NCBI RefSeq assembly: GCF_026212465.1 | Contig: NC_080058.1 | Span: forward strand, 9,377,485-9,441,484 | Reading direction: 5' to 3' | Length of the DNA: 64,000 nt | From: Amaranthus tricolor | Lineage: Eukaryota; Streptophyta; Magnoliopsida; Caryophyllales; Amaranthaceae | In this document: positions 36,612 to 49,293 of the stretch, in pieces | How the letters are laid out: each line of letters begins with the position of its first letter | Position numbering within the stretch: the first letter of the stretch is position 1 | Position numbers and translations under genes: made by a program | Notes under the pieces: generated by a model | Database searches by the model: none | What the model was told of the DNA's origin: nothing | The model's input: only the letters and a program-made list of their open reading frames with translations

Positions 36612-36836
36612 AACGATGTCGTCGTGTTTTTTTTTTTTTTTAAATTGTTAGTAGCCTTAAAAGAGGGCCATTATTTTTCTTGGACTTGTTCAAGTTCAAC
36701 TCTATTGTTTCTGGAGTTGTGTAATGGATCATTTAGTGAAATAAATACTTTTTTCCTGATCTTTTTTAGTTTATCTTAATTATTTGTGTCTTATCAAATA
36801 AGAAAACAATAAAAATCGAGTCTTGTTTAACTGGAA

Positions 36837-37013
36837 TATATTAGAATATTAAAATATCTTAGAATAATATCTCTTTAATTTTTTGCATATTTTTGTATAT
36901 CTTTGTGATTATGTAGAATATTAGGAAAATATTTAGTTTTTTAAAGTATAATGACACTCTTATATATATTAACATTAATCTTAATGAGAAAGACAACCCG
37001 AGTCATTCTTACA
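36837..37013 (+). mobile_element. Solo LTR of the outer Copia family
   Basis: A 177-bp match to the LTRs at 19156 and 28281, ending GTCATTCTTACA, with no coding DNA beside it. The TG start is altered to TA, and no target duplication is visible. It lies 225 bp downstream of the J-protein stop, so it could supply or alter the 3' end of that transcript. Confidence 0.88.
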
Positions 37014-39987
37014 ATTTTGAATATTCATCATCTTTTTATTCTCTAAGGGTATCGTGGGTACGCCTTCTTTTAGGAAAGATTTGACCAAGATTGTTTTTGG
37101 ACAATAATTGTTATCTTCTTTATCCTCATTCAAGGGTAGTATACGCATAAGTGTTGGTTGTGTTGCTAATTTCTAGTTGGTTATGGACTAAGCTGCAGCA
37201 ATGGGATGGATATCTATCTTATTTTCAAGTATTAAGCAAGCATTCCCATCAAATCTTTGCGGCTCATGAACCCTATGATGCAGTGGCGTGCTTTTCGAGC
37301 TGAAATACCTACAAAGACATTTAAGCACACACTACACCTGACATGAAATTTCTAGAAAGAATCGGAAAACATCAATGTTAAAGGACTGGAATGTGAGGCA
37401 AATTCGCAAGGAAAACATTGGATCATTTGTCACGATTTTTTTAAAAATTTAAGGTTAGAAAAATATGAATTAGCTTTAAGTGTTTGTCTAGACGCATCAA
37501 ATTTGCATCAAATTCTTTTCTCTCCATTTTTTTGGCAAGATGATGTACCTTATAGTGAGGTATGTATGACTCTTAATTGTTCTTGCGAGTGATGATTGCA
37601 TTGGTTGTCTCATTGATTGAGCTTTGTGGAGGTGATATGGTTAAAGGAGCTAAACAAAATAAAAAATATTTGTGGTGATACAAGAACGACAAATTCAACC
37701 TATGTGGGCTTCCGGCTTCATCATGAAAGAAAGTGAACTTTTTCAAAATTGCTGAAAGATGGTTATTAGTTCAAGCACGAAAGGTGACCTTGTTTTACAG
37801 GGTAAGAAGGAGTAGAGAAAATGCCCCGAGCCAATAAGTCTTTTTTACTACAAAATTCCCAAATCTAAGAAAAAGAGCTTAGGTTATGCTTTGGTCGTTG
37901 TTAATAACAACAAACAAATATATTACTGTTTATAAAGTCAAAAAGTCAAGACCTCTGTTTGTTGTGTTAATAATAGTAAACAGTAAACTTATGTCTTTCA
38001 GATTTTTATGACCGTTGTGAGTGCTCCAATTAGTCGTTACTTAATTAGTTCGTTGTTGCTGACTGCGAATAATAAACACATTTTCAATCCAAAGTCTCAA
38101 TATTCTCTTAAATTTGGAGTATTTTGAAATACGGTGATTACAAGTTTAGTAAAAATATATATCTCTAGTTTCTTTATTTGTTAATTAATTATTTATAAAG
38201 TGTTTTTAATTTACTTTAATTATGTAATTATTTGATGATCTTTGATTGAGTTGTTTGATATAGGCATTTAATTTAATTAATTAGTGTTGATGATCTTTAT
38301 GGTTAGATGTCGAACATTGGTATTGTCGAAGAGTACTGTCACAATGGTTACAATGTTGAATATGGTCGAGATTAGAGTGAACTATATAAAATCAACATGA
38401 TATAATAACAGGTACGAGTACATATACTATCACCATCAACTTCAACAAAAATTAAACTCAAAATCAAATTCATTATTCAAATTCACCATTATCAACTAGT
38501 ATTCAAAAATATTCAAATTCACCATTATCAACTAGTATTCAAAAATATAAATAAATAGAATATAAAATTCAATAAATAAGTACCTTCTATCAAGTAGGGA
38601 TGAATAAGTGAGTTTAATTTGCAAATTCGTAGCCTACACCGGAGGAACTAATACATTACTAATAAACTCTAAAATGAGCCACAAATTGAGAATATGTAAT
38701 TATGCTTTATATCAATAAAATAATAAAATAAGTCTCATAACACTTTAGTATACCTGAATAAAGGATGTAAGAGAGGATTAAAGATGCCTATATTTAAATT
38801 GTTTTTAGAAAGGGGAAAGTTGTTTTTTGCAGTTATGAGCTAGGTTTAAAAAAATGTAATGAAATAAGAGAGCTACTTCGTAGACATATAGCTCGATTCT
38901 GTTTGCTATTAGTTACAACAAATAGAAAACTCCTGGTCAAACAAATTCAAGTCTCTGTTCACTGTTAATATAACTTAATAAGGACTTGACTTTGTTGACC
39001 ATGTCTCCTCTGTTCACTGTACAAGTAATAACGATTAAATGTCCCTTAACTTTGTTTACCCTTTCAACACAACTCATATTCGCTGTAAATAATAAGGAAA
39101 ATTACCAAACCACATTCTTGAATGAAGAGATGCTTATCTTAAGAAGGACTTTCTCAAAAAAGACATATTCTGAGAACTTAAACTATCCTGTGAGACAAAC
39201 TAAGCCGTGCGAGTGGCCTAGAGGTCCTAGACCCAATTAAAAATTTAAATTTTTTAAAATTTTGACATTTTAATTCAAGATTTAAAAGGCCAATTCTTGT
39301 ACTTGAAAAACTAATTTCAAGACTTAAAAGATCAATTTTCAAGTTTTTATTATCAATTGCAATGTTTAAGACATCCTACTTTAAAGTTAGAACGAGAGTT
39401 TTATGCCTTGCAAATGGTCTTTTAAGTCTTTGTATTGGTCTTTTAAGTTTTAAAATTGGCCTTTTAAGTTTTAAATTTGTCAAATTTCATGACTTAAAAG
39501 TGTTAATTTCAAAGCCTTGAGAATTGACCTTTTAATTTGTGAAATTGGCAAAAAAGATATATTTAATTGCGTCGGCCAAATAAGACGCGTTAGATGATCT
39601 CACCCAAGATTTTGTGCTTTGAGAATTTGTTGGCCTGAGAATTTGTTGGCCTAAAATGCTTATTTTTCTTTAAAAAGCAAATCTAGTAAAAGATCGTTTC
39701 TCGGTAAGTCGATCACAAAACAATAAGCCATATACTACAATTATATTAGTTGGGTTATTCAATCCATATACTAGAACGTTTGAGACCGTCTCACACCAGA
39801 ATTTGTGTTATCAGTTACTTTTGTGAGAGACAGTCTCTCAAAGAGACGACCTCAAAACAAGAAGTTCCCATCCTTATTTTTTCTCTTCTATTTGTATTAA
39901 TTGAGTCATTTAATTTATATATCTAATGCGTTTCTTAGAGAAATCGTTTTTCACAACAATTTGTGTTAGTGTTATTGAACAGTTGAA
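37014..39987. other. Intergenic DNA with degenerate inverted arms
   Basis: No gene was recognised. Bases 37880-38090 and 38890-39080 hold multiple GTT(A/T)GTTAATAAC-type palindromes in opposite arms and may be the ends of an old Mutator-like element. Bases 39250-39540 repeat CTTTTAAGTTTT and its complement. Bases 39780-39850 carry GAGACCGTCTCA and GAGAGACAGTCTCTC. Confidence 0.4.
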
Positions 39988-40422
39988 TGAAAGTTGGAAA
40001 ATTTAAAAACATTAAGTTAAAAAATCAAAAAAATGAACCAAATAATACAACTTTCAAACTTATTACAAAAGTAAGCGTGAAAATCTCAAACCTGAGATTT
40101 GGGCTGTTCGCAGTTAGTAACTGCGAACAAGTCAAAAAAGACAAAATAGCTGTTCACAGTTACTAACTGCGAACAGCCCTTTGACTTTGTTTGACCTGTT
40201 CGCAGTTAGTAACTACGAATAGATAGCTGCACAAATACGCATCAACTTCCTTCCCTTCTCATTTTCCTATTTCTCAAAACCCTAGCATAATACTACTCGA
40301 CACTCTCCACAAATACACTAGCTTGAATCCATCAATTGTTGTGTTCCTCTTTCAATTTGACACTTCAAAAATAGTTTCGAATACTTTAGATCGAACAAAG
40401 GTAAATTTTTATGCGTTTTTTA

Positions 40423-40884
<462 letters not shown>

Positions 40885-41294
40885 ATTTTTAGGGTTTTGA
40901 TGAAGTTTGGTTGTTTTGGCAAATGTAGGTTACTAGTTCTTTATATCAACACTCTTCTTAATCATCCATAACTATTCAAGGTAATGTGTAACTTTTTTCA
41001 TAAATTTATGTTGTTTTTTGAAGTATTGTTGTTGATGAGCATATTGAATTAGTTAAATTTGATGTACATTATGTGTTATTAGGAATGTTGATGTTTGTAT
41101 TAGCAATTTCATTTATGAACTTATTAATTGATTTATTATTTGGATTTTATGTGCATTATATATGTATGAACTTAGTTACATTATGGACTTTATTAATTTG
41201 TAGACCAAAAAAGATTATAATCAAATGACTATAATGTACTTGTATGGGCATGAAGTTGTTGATGATGTTGATTTTGTTTGTATTAATGTAGAAA

Positions 41295-42228
41295 ATGACA
41301 TCATTTCGCGTCAATATAGTATGTTTTTGGAATGGTTTTATTCGAGAAAGTAGTGACAAAGTTCATTATGTTGGGGGAAGACGTAGGTTGTTTGCATGCA
41401 ACTCGAACATGGATTTGAACCAGTTTAAACGTTTCATATGTTCTAAGATTGGATTGGACCCCACTAGAAGTACCGTAAATATAAACTTTAAATATGACAT
41501 GAGTGGAGAATTGCTTGCCTTTCCTGTTGAGGATGAAGAGGCTATAGATGCTATGTGGGAGCATTCAAAGTCCACCCGAATTCCCTCTTTAGAGTTATAC
41601 GTAGAAGAAGTACCCTTAGGGAATGTAGTTCCTTCTAATCCTACTCCTACCCCTACCCCTATGCCTATATTAACTCAGGAAACTGTAAATCCCGTCGTTT
41701 CTTCCGCATCTTGTACTTTTTCTCAACCCCCTACGAATCAAGTTCCAATTGATTCAATGGTTAACTTAGGAGGAGCTGCTGAGATGAGACTTTAGGATGA
41801 TGGAAATGAGAGTAATGAGCTCATTGACGATCTTTCTGAGGACGATTTGGATGTCGATGAGGATGCGCTAGCAAATGACATGACTCTAGGCAACATTCCT
41901 ACAATCATTCCTCCTACACCTTATGTCCTATGTCCACCTCTAGACGAGTATGAGGAGGACAACTCATGGAGGACTTGGGCTTGTGATACAACTTACACCG
42001 AAGACGGAGAGTTGGAGAAGGGTATGATGTTTGATAGCAAGGAAGCGTTGTTGGAAGCTATCAGAGTGTATCATATTCGTAGAAATGTGGAGTATAGAAC
42101 TGAGACCTCAAACTAAACTGTCCTTACCTTGAAGTGTAAGCGGGGCTGTTTGTGGAGACTTAGGGCTATGTTTGATTCATATTTATCTTCATGGCGTATT
42201 GTTACCTTGAGTGTATCATATTTGAAAT
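41295..42228 (+). pseudogene. Truncated mudrA-type transposase (PB1-like plus MuDR N-terminal domain)
   Basis: The frame starts at ATG 41295 after an acceptor-like TAATGTAG. The first 110 residues (FRVNIVCFWNGFI, VHYVGGRR, LDLNQF-type motif, FPVEDEEAIDAMW) match the PB1-like start of plant MULE transposases. An acidic linker follows, then the mudrA DNA-binding region (GMMFDSKEALLEAIRVYHIRRN, LKCKRGCLWRLRA, SSWRIVTL). Two in-frame stops break it, TAG at 41793-41795 and TAA at 42114-42116. The second replaces the Gln of the usual SNQTVLTLKCK. Both could be single C-to-T changes from CAG and CAA. The frame ends at TGA 42226-42228, and the DDE catalytic and SWIM domains are absent. It is replaced there by a PMD gene. 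Confidence 0.85.
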
Positions 42229-44143
42229 GTTGACTGTGCAGCATGAGCACAGGAGTACTCCTCTTTGGGATGCCCAGGTAAGGTGTACAATAGTTGTGAT
42301 TTGCAATTTACTAATGATAACATACAAGTAACTTATTTATATGTCAATATTCATAGGTGTCCGATACAAACACGTTAGGCACTAGGCATCCAGATTCCGT
42401 TCCATGGGTGATCGATGATAGGATCATTCCGTACCTGGAGCTCACGAGGTTGTATGACTTTCACCTCGTTGCATACAGCAGAGTTGACCGTGCCATTATC
42501 ACAGCACTGGTCGAGAGATGGCGTCAGAAGACACACACATTTCATCTCCCTTTAGGTGAAGCTACCATCTCACTGCTTGATGTAGCCTTACTAACACGGC
42601 TTCCCATCGAGGGACGTGCCGTGTGTACAGCTGGACGCCAGCTATCAAGCTGGCGTGACATGTTGCACTGCATACTGGGAGTGCGCCCTCCAGCGGAAGT
42701 ATCAGGGGGAGCGGTTTGCGCTGCACATGGTTGATTCAGACCTTCTCGCATCTTCTCGAACATGCTGATGAAGGCACAATTGCGAGGTACGCCAAGGCGT
42801 ACCTCCTATATTTGATAGGAGCTGTCTTGTTTGCCGATAAAACAAGCAACCAAATACAACTCCTATATTTGACTTTACTTGACGAACCATGGGAGCGCAT
42901 CGCCGAGTATTGCGGGACCACTAGTCATATTACAGGTAATGACAATAACATTTAATTCTATTCCACATTTGTTGAATTACATACTAATTACATCTGCAAT
43001 GTTCAGTTGTGGGCGTGGGAGCATATTCTTATCAGCCAACCTTACAGAACCGTTGGTTATGGTGATGCTGCTCCTCCGCAACAACCCCCACCAGATGCTG
43101 CGTATGGTTCAAGGTGGAATTTTGCACGCCGGACGCACAAGCACATTAGGACCAGTCTCGGATTCTACCAAGATCAGTTAGACTTGCTATGACCCAACCA
43201 GGTAAATATTTCATTATTCACTAACGTTATTGCAATTTAATTAACACATCACTTACATTTTCATAACATGTATTTTAGTTTTGTTGGGACCCGTACCTTA
43301 CGGAAGCGTACGCAGCTGCTCTCGAGCACTTGGGGATTCAATCAGGCGCGTGGAGGGCTTCTATGCCACTCCTATGCTTCGACATTGTCGAAGTACATCT
43401 ACCTGAGCGCGTACTGCGCCAATATGGGTTGGTATAAGGTATTCCACCGCCTTGCGACACTGAACCCGAGCTGCACCTGATTTCGCGCAAGAATCAAGGT
43501 ACGGTGAATTGGATGGAGATCAATTGGCGCCACATCGCTCGTTGGGATCGTAGACTTGAGCTGTTGGCCCAAGGTGCGCCGATCGATGTTCTTAGCACAC
43601 CTACTACACCGGACTACATGCCGTGGTTCCTCTCCATCACTCCCCGATGGATGACACCACGTGGCATCATCGCAGCAGCACATTATGCACCTGTTGCGCC
43701 TACGATGACCCAATTTGTAAGTCCTCATTTGCATTTAAATGATTAAGTATACATAATATAATATTACCTTAACTAAATATTAATTTCAGGCACAAGGTGC
43801 GACAACAGTGATGCGGTACCGCCACGAGGAGTCAGTGAGGGAGATTGCGCAAGGCATGCTCGTTGGCACGCAGTTCCAACACTTCATACCGGAAGTCACT
43901 GCAGAGTCCTCACCGGCTACCACCCATATGTACGTCTCATCTCCTGCTTATGAGTATCATTTGGAGGAGATTGACCTTTCATACCCCGTTGACGTTGCGG
44001 GGGCCTCGCAGGCTGGGCCATCGCAACCATCACAGTACCAGTCCCCTCCACTGCCAGAGCGACACTCGAACGCCTCTTACTACTGTAGGAAGTGTAGGAG
44101 ACCAACTCAGTTGGATAGGGTAGATGAGGGTCATGAGCGTTAG
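42229..44143 (+). pseudogene. Plant mobile domain (PMD) gene, MAIN-like
   Basis: Reading begins near 42232 (QHEHRSTPLWDAQ), splices at GTAAGG (42273) to 42357, and continues with VPWVIDDRIIPYLELTRLYD, ALVERWRQKTHTFHLPLGEA and LLDVALLTRLPIEG. These are hallmarks of the aminotransferase-like plant mobile domain. A one-base frame change near 42715 separates SGGAV from RCTWLIQTF. Later exons (about 43008-43200, 43280-43718, 43790-44143) give WAWEHI, the ERVLRQYG segment, INWRHIARWDRR, DYMPWFLSITPR and a C-terminal tail ending in a small Cys pair (YYCRKCRR). A stop near 43190 and the frame change make it probably non-functional. PMD genes are known both in host genes (MAIN, MAIL1) and inside transposons; here it is transposon-borne. 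Confidence 0.82.
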
Positions 44144-44798
44144 CGTTTCGCTTTTGTGTATTTAGATCGACTATGTATATACATATATATGTTTATTTAG
44201 TTATATATTTCAAACACTTGTATAAATATTTAGTTATATATATGTTTATTTACTTTATCATAGAGTCCAAGCTTTAACTTACGAATGTTCGGAGTTTTGG
44301 CGATGAATCATCCCGCCTGAAACATACATTGACTTGTAATTACTTATTCTAATGTCTCTAATGCAAATACAACAAATAATGAACTCAAAAAGTAGAAAAA
44401 AAAATTATGTAAGCTATCTGTTCGCAGTTACTAACTACAAACAGGTCAAACAAAGTCAAAGGGCTGTTCGTAGTTACTAACTGCGAATAGCTCAAATCTT
44501 AGATTTGGAATTTTCACGCTTGTATTATTTGGTTCATTTTTTTTATTTTTTAACTTTATGTTTTCAAATTTTATGAAAGTTGTGGTGCATGCCCAAGACA
44601 CGAAAGCCCACAAGAAAGAGGCCTTTGACCTTCGTTAACCACGTTTCAAGCCTTGCCCCTAGATGTTACACCCAGAAACCAGAGAAGCTACTAGGTTGGC
44701 GTCTTACATTCCTAAGCTTCTCTGAGCTTTCTTATCAATGGTGGATTCATCTTCCCCATTATTGAAATCTATTATCTCCTGATTTAATCATCTTTCAC

Positions 44799-45536
44799 AT
44801 GTTTAACATCAGGGAAGCCATTAATCGTCTACTCTTAATCAATTCACTTAAACAACAATGTAAATTTGGGTTTTCCAACATCAACCAAGCAATCTCTACC
44901 TTCAATCAAATGACATCCATAGATCCTTTTCTTACTTCCATGGATTTCAATCAAATCTTTACTGCAATCTCCAAGATAAAACCTCAACAAGTACAGCATT
45001 ATTCCATTATTATTACTCTTTCCAGGCAGCTGGAGTTATCGGGCCTCCGACCCAATAAGCATTCTTTGGGCATCCTCACCAACTGCTATTGCCATTTAGG
45101 TCGGGTTGATTTCGCCTTTTCGCTCCTCGGTAAGCGTATTAAGTTTGGATTTGAGCCTGATATTGTGATTTATACTACTTTGATCAATGGACTTATTGAT
45201 GCTAATTATGTTGATCAAGCTGCTAAAATGTTGGATAAAATTATCAAATTTGGGATGCAACCTAATATTGTCACTTATGGTGCAATTGTTAAAGGTCTTT
45301 GTAGAACAGGAAATAATGTGGGTGCTATTAATTTGCTTAGGAAAATGCAGTCTGATGAGGTTTGCAAGCCTGATGCTATCATATATACTTTGATCATTGA
45401 TAGTCTTTGTAAAGAGAATTTGTTATCTAAAGCACTTGAACTTTTTGAGGAGATGCAAAGAGAAGGCTTATCGCCTAATGTTGTCACATATAGTTCTTTA
45501 ATTCGAGGATGTTACAATGGAGGAAGACGCGAGTGA
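44799..45536 (+). pseudogene. RFL-type P-class PPR protein, truncated
   Basis: A 245-residue frame that opens with a basic, probably mitochondrial, presequence (MFNIREAINRLLLINSLK). The opening segment INQAISTFNQM...FNQIFTAISKI typical of restorer-of-fertility-like (RFL) PPR proteins follows. Tandem 35-residue repeats are visible at about 48-85, 86-121, 122-156, 157-192 and 193-227, ending in PN or PD at the expected sites (GLRPN, FEPD, MQPN, CKPD, LSPN). A stop at GGRRE cuts the sixth repeat. RFL proteins usually have 14 or more repeats, so this is about a third of a gene. Degraded PPR sequence continues downstream. Functional members bind mitochondrial RNA and can restore male fertility. 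A short expressed protein cannot be ruled out. Confidence 0.85.
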
Positions 45537-46070
45537 GATATACAATGATTTGTTTTCATGTTAGTTCTAAACCTGGGTTCGCATAAAATGATAAATGGTG
45601 ATGCTTGAGAATGTCACAAGTTGTTTGATTCGCTGGAAATTGTTTTTATGATCAAAGGCGTGACGATTCGTAGCTAATGAAGGGTGGCTTCAAAGCTGTG
45701 ATGCGATTTGTAAGCATTGCTTGATGGATGTTGTAAGAGTGGAATCACTTGTATGGGCTAAAAGCAATTCGTTTATGGAACTATTCTTACAGGTTTGACC
45801 TTTAATTTGGTTGTCTGGATGTATTATTCTGTTTAGATGATTCCTTGTGTAGTTATTTACTTGAAATTTTTGGTTTATGCTCCTATAATCTATGCTCTTT
45901 CTGATGTGGAATGGACAGCTTTATAATGCACTATCATATATTGTCTGTAGGCCTTAATATCTTATTGGATGGCTGTTGTAAGACTTGGTGACTTCAAGAA
46001 TCTGAGAATGTCAAATGTTCTCACCAATCTCCCATTTAAAGGTTTTTCTCCTAATTTTTAATATCCAAAA
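45537..46070 (+). pseudogene. Decayed PPR repeats continuing the RFL relic
   Basis: Broken frames still show PPR-like pieces: ECHKLFDSLEI near 45610-45645, LLDGCCKSGI near 45720-45750, and GDFKNL with LPFKGFSPN near 45985-46060. Stops and frame changes are frequent. This is weaker evidence than for 44799-45536 or 52860-53215, but order and spacing agree with a continuing PPR array. Confidence 0.55.
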
Positions 46071-48639
46071 TTTCAAGGGCTAATATATGAAAGTGATAAG
46101 ACTGTTGAGTAAAAGGTTATTTTTTAGATATTTTGCATTGCACCTATTTCTATTGATGACAAAACCAAAACTTGTTATTTGGCTTGACAATGGATTTAGG
46201 AATTTTGGAGATGTTCCTGTCACTACCTTATTTGTCTATCATGCTTTGCACGTTATAATTATGTTACCAAAAGACTTGCTGAAAAATCTGCTCCAAACTT
46301 GTTTGTAAATGGTCAAATTGTGGTATTGGCTGTTAGGATAATTTAGAACATGGAGTAAATGCATAATTGATTGGAAAATAGAAAGGAACAAAATAACATT
46401 TTAAAAGTGAAATGTAGTTTGACGTTAGCCTTCACCTCTTTTGAACCTAGTATTTCCAATGAGCAATCTTCATTAGTTAAATTCTATTTAGGGTCGTCAA
46501 AGGTGTTTACCACAGCTGTGACCTATCCCTTGACTATTGACAGCTAATTATTGAGGTTTCTTTGTGTTTTATTACACCATATTGGAGCATGAGCTCATGC
46601 ATTATTAGAAAACTAGTTACTAGTTTAAATGACATTTGAAGTTGGGCAAAAACTTTAAATGTTTCATTTACTTGGATCTTTGAACATGGGTTGGAAACGT
46701 ACTTAGACATTTAATCATCGTTAAGTTCATAATATCACCTTTTTTGTCATGTATGGTTCCTGTTATATGTTTTAAATAATACATACTAATAGAAGTTTGT
46801 CCGTTTCTCAATAGAGCCAAAGTTCTATGTTTCTTTGGTTTAAGATTATAATATACTAAAATATGATGACATATCAAATCATGTGCACTTTTTGCCCAAT
46901 TGCTCCTGTAAAGTTGTAATTGTTTCCTAACAAGGATCAATTTGATAAAACTTTTAAGGATATCATCTAACCCCAAACCTTGCCTAGGGAAGAACCTAGA
47001 TAATGAAGTGTTGTATATACTAATATAAGTTGTTGAATAAGTGATCATAACCTAAAATTTATCGCTTTCTTGGTATTTATAAAATTAGGAGCTGTTTATG
47101 TTGCATATTATTATCCATATGTATACCTACAAGAGCACAAATCAAGAATATGATCTAAAACATTGTCATATAACTAATAATATAATATCCCAACATTAGT
47201 GTAATGTAAGAGTCATGTCTACAATATAAGGATGAAACTTACTCATCCATCAAAAGTTAGCTTTGCTAACAAGTAGATATGTTTAAATTCAAAACAGTAC
47301 TACAGGCCAAATGAGGCATATCATATTTGCCTAAGCTATATATCTTATAGTCACATATACTACTTAAATTTTCCATGATGTTCATCTATAAAGTTGATGT
47401 ATTCAAATTTTCTTCTATCATCTTGAAAGTAAAAGTCCTCTTTTCAACATTTGCAATTTGGTAATGGGTAGAATTAAATGCTCTTACAGAGCACAATTTG
47501 GTAATGGCTACATATTGGGTAAACATTACTCATGGCATGTATCATGCTAACTATTTCCATTTGAAGCTCTTTAGATGAGTTGTTCCTCTCACCAATTGTT
47601 TGCACTACATTATCATTTTCTTAAATAGTGCAACGCTTGTTTGGACTCTTGTCATTTTGGGATGAATCACCTTTAGCAACTATTTCGCCCTTCTTTTCGT
47701 TAGACATTCTAAGAGGAGTGTTTGGAAGATATAGATATGTATGATTACTAGATTCACTCCACATTTTATCCCATTTATTTCCCACTTTAGAATTTATGTA
47801 ATCTTTTCTTTAACATAACTAGTTGACCACACATTTTAGGTGAAGGTATATGGGAGTCTCTATTAGGATGAATAAAGTCAAGTGTTATAGTTTTGCGGGC
47901 TATTAGATTAGTCAAAATTTTGGTTTAATTATTCTCTCACTCAAGCGGCTAAGATTTTTTCACTAGGATGAAGGCCAAATTGGAATTAGTCATAATTTTG
48001 GTTTGATCTTTCTCTCGCTTGAGTAGCTTGTCTTTACCCCTCTCGTGCATCTTGCAACCGTAGTACAATATTTAAAAGGTCATGATCTTGTAGGAGTGCA
48101 ACACAAGTGTGCAAGCTTACGAGGGGTATTACCTCCTTACGAAGTTCTATTGTGCATGACCTCACTATTGTTTTACTTCAAAATTCTCTCCTTAACCTTA
48201 ATTGAGTTTTGAACTGCTTCTATCTTAGCTTGTAGCCCATACTTACATAGCGTGGCTCCTGGTAATTTCCCGATTGTGGCCTTCAATTGAATATGAAAAG
48301 TTTCCAGATGTGTTTTTAATATGGAGTGATTATGGTTTTCTTTCCAAGCTCTTCCTCGTTTTGTACAATGGTATCTTAATAGGTCTTATGAAAGTGTGTG
48401 TTTTGATCGTTTTAATTCTATGGTATATTACCAATAGTTTAACGAAGTGTAGGGTGCTCTTAGGATACATTTTATCATTACTTTCGCTTACTCTCTTGTT
48501 CTTGTTCTACGTAACTCGTTTTTCTTAGTGTCATGTCAAAGGAGACATCTAAACTAATCTTGAAGTATTCTTATTCACTGGGTGTACAAGTGGGGTAGAT
48601 TTCTTTGTGCTACTTTTGTTGGTAACTTGGTTAGTGAAC
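46071..48639. other. Intergenic DNA, no gene recognised
   Basis: AT-rich DNA with short frames (for example 46087-46308 on +, 46668-47048 on -) that show no family features. It may be old transposon sequence inserted between parts of the PPR relic. Confidence 0.4.
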
Positions 48640-49258
48640 ATGCCATAACAATATCGAAGCCTTAATCCCAAAGGATTAGGTTGACTACACGAATCGGTTC
48701 ATTATTTTCAGTGGTTGTTTTTTGTGAGTTCTCAATCTCTTTCAATTTGAATTTTCTACCATCTTCACCTGTTAATCTAAATGCTTCGTATCTTTCTCTA
48801 CTCTGTTTTTGGTCTCCAGTGACCATTTTTTGATTTTATCAGTTTTTTCAACAATCTATCATCCTTATCAGCTCACTAATGCCTTATCATTTCACTTGTT
48901 AAACCCATATCAAATGATTCTCTTTCATCTTCTCAATATTTGTTGCCCTTAAAAATTTCCTTATAAGTTACATCTTTGTTTTGAATTATATCCCTCACAG
49001 TATGTCCATTGATCTATCTAAATATTTGTTCACTATTGGCATCTTCATGCATCATCCTTTCTAAAAGCCCACATTTTAATCCATATAGTGGCACTTGTTT
49101 AATGGTCATCCGATACAACTTGCCATTAGATTTAGGGGCACATTTTAATCACATAATATTTTAGTGGCCACTCTACATTTTTGCTACCCACACTTAATTC
49201 TCTGCTTTAAATAATGATGGATATTCGACCCAAAAAGCATTCATCTAGAGCGATTTCT

Positions 49259-49293
<35 letters not shown>

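Noticed and set aside
36837..37013. Target duplication for the solo short LTR
   Set aside because: The flanking five bases (TGGAA and ATTTT) do not match, so no duplication is claimed; the same is true of the outer Copia borders.
42542..43734. Minus-strand frames across the PMD gene
   Set aside because: They are antisense to exons with clear PMD motifs on the plus strand.
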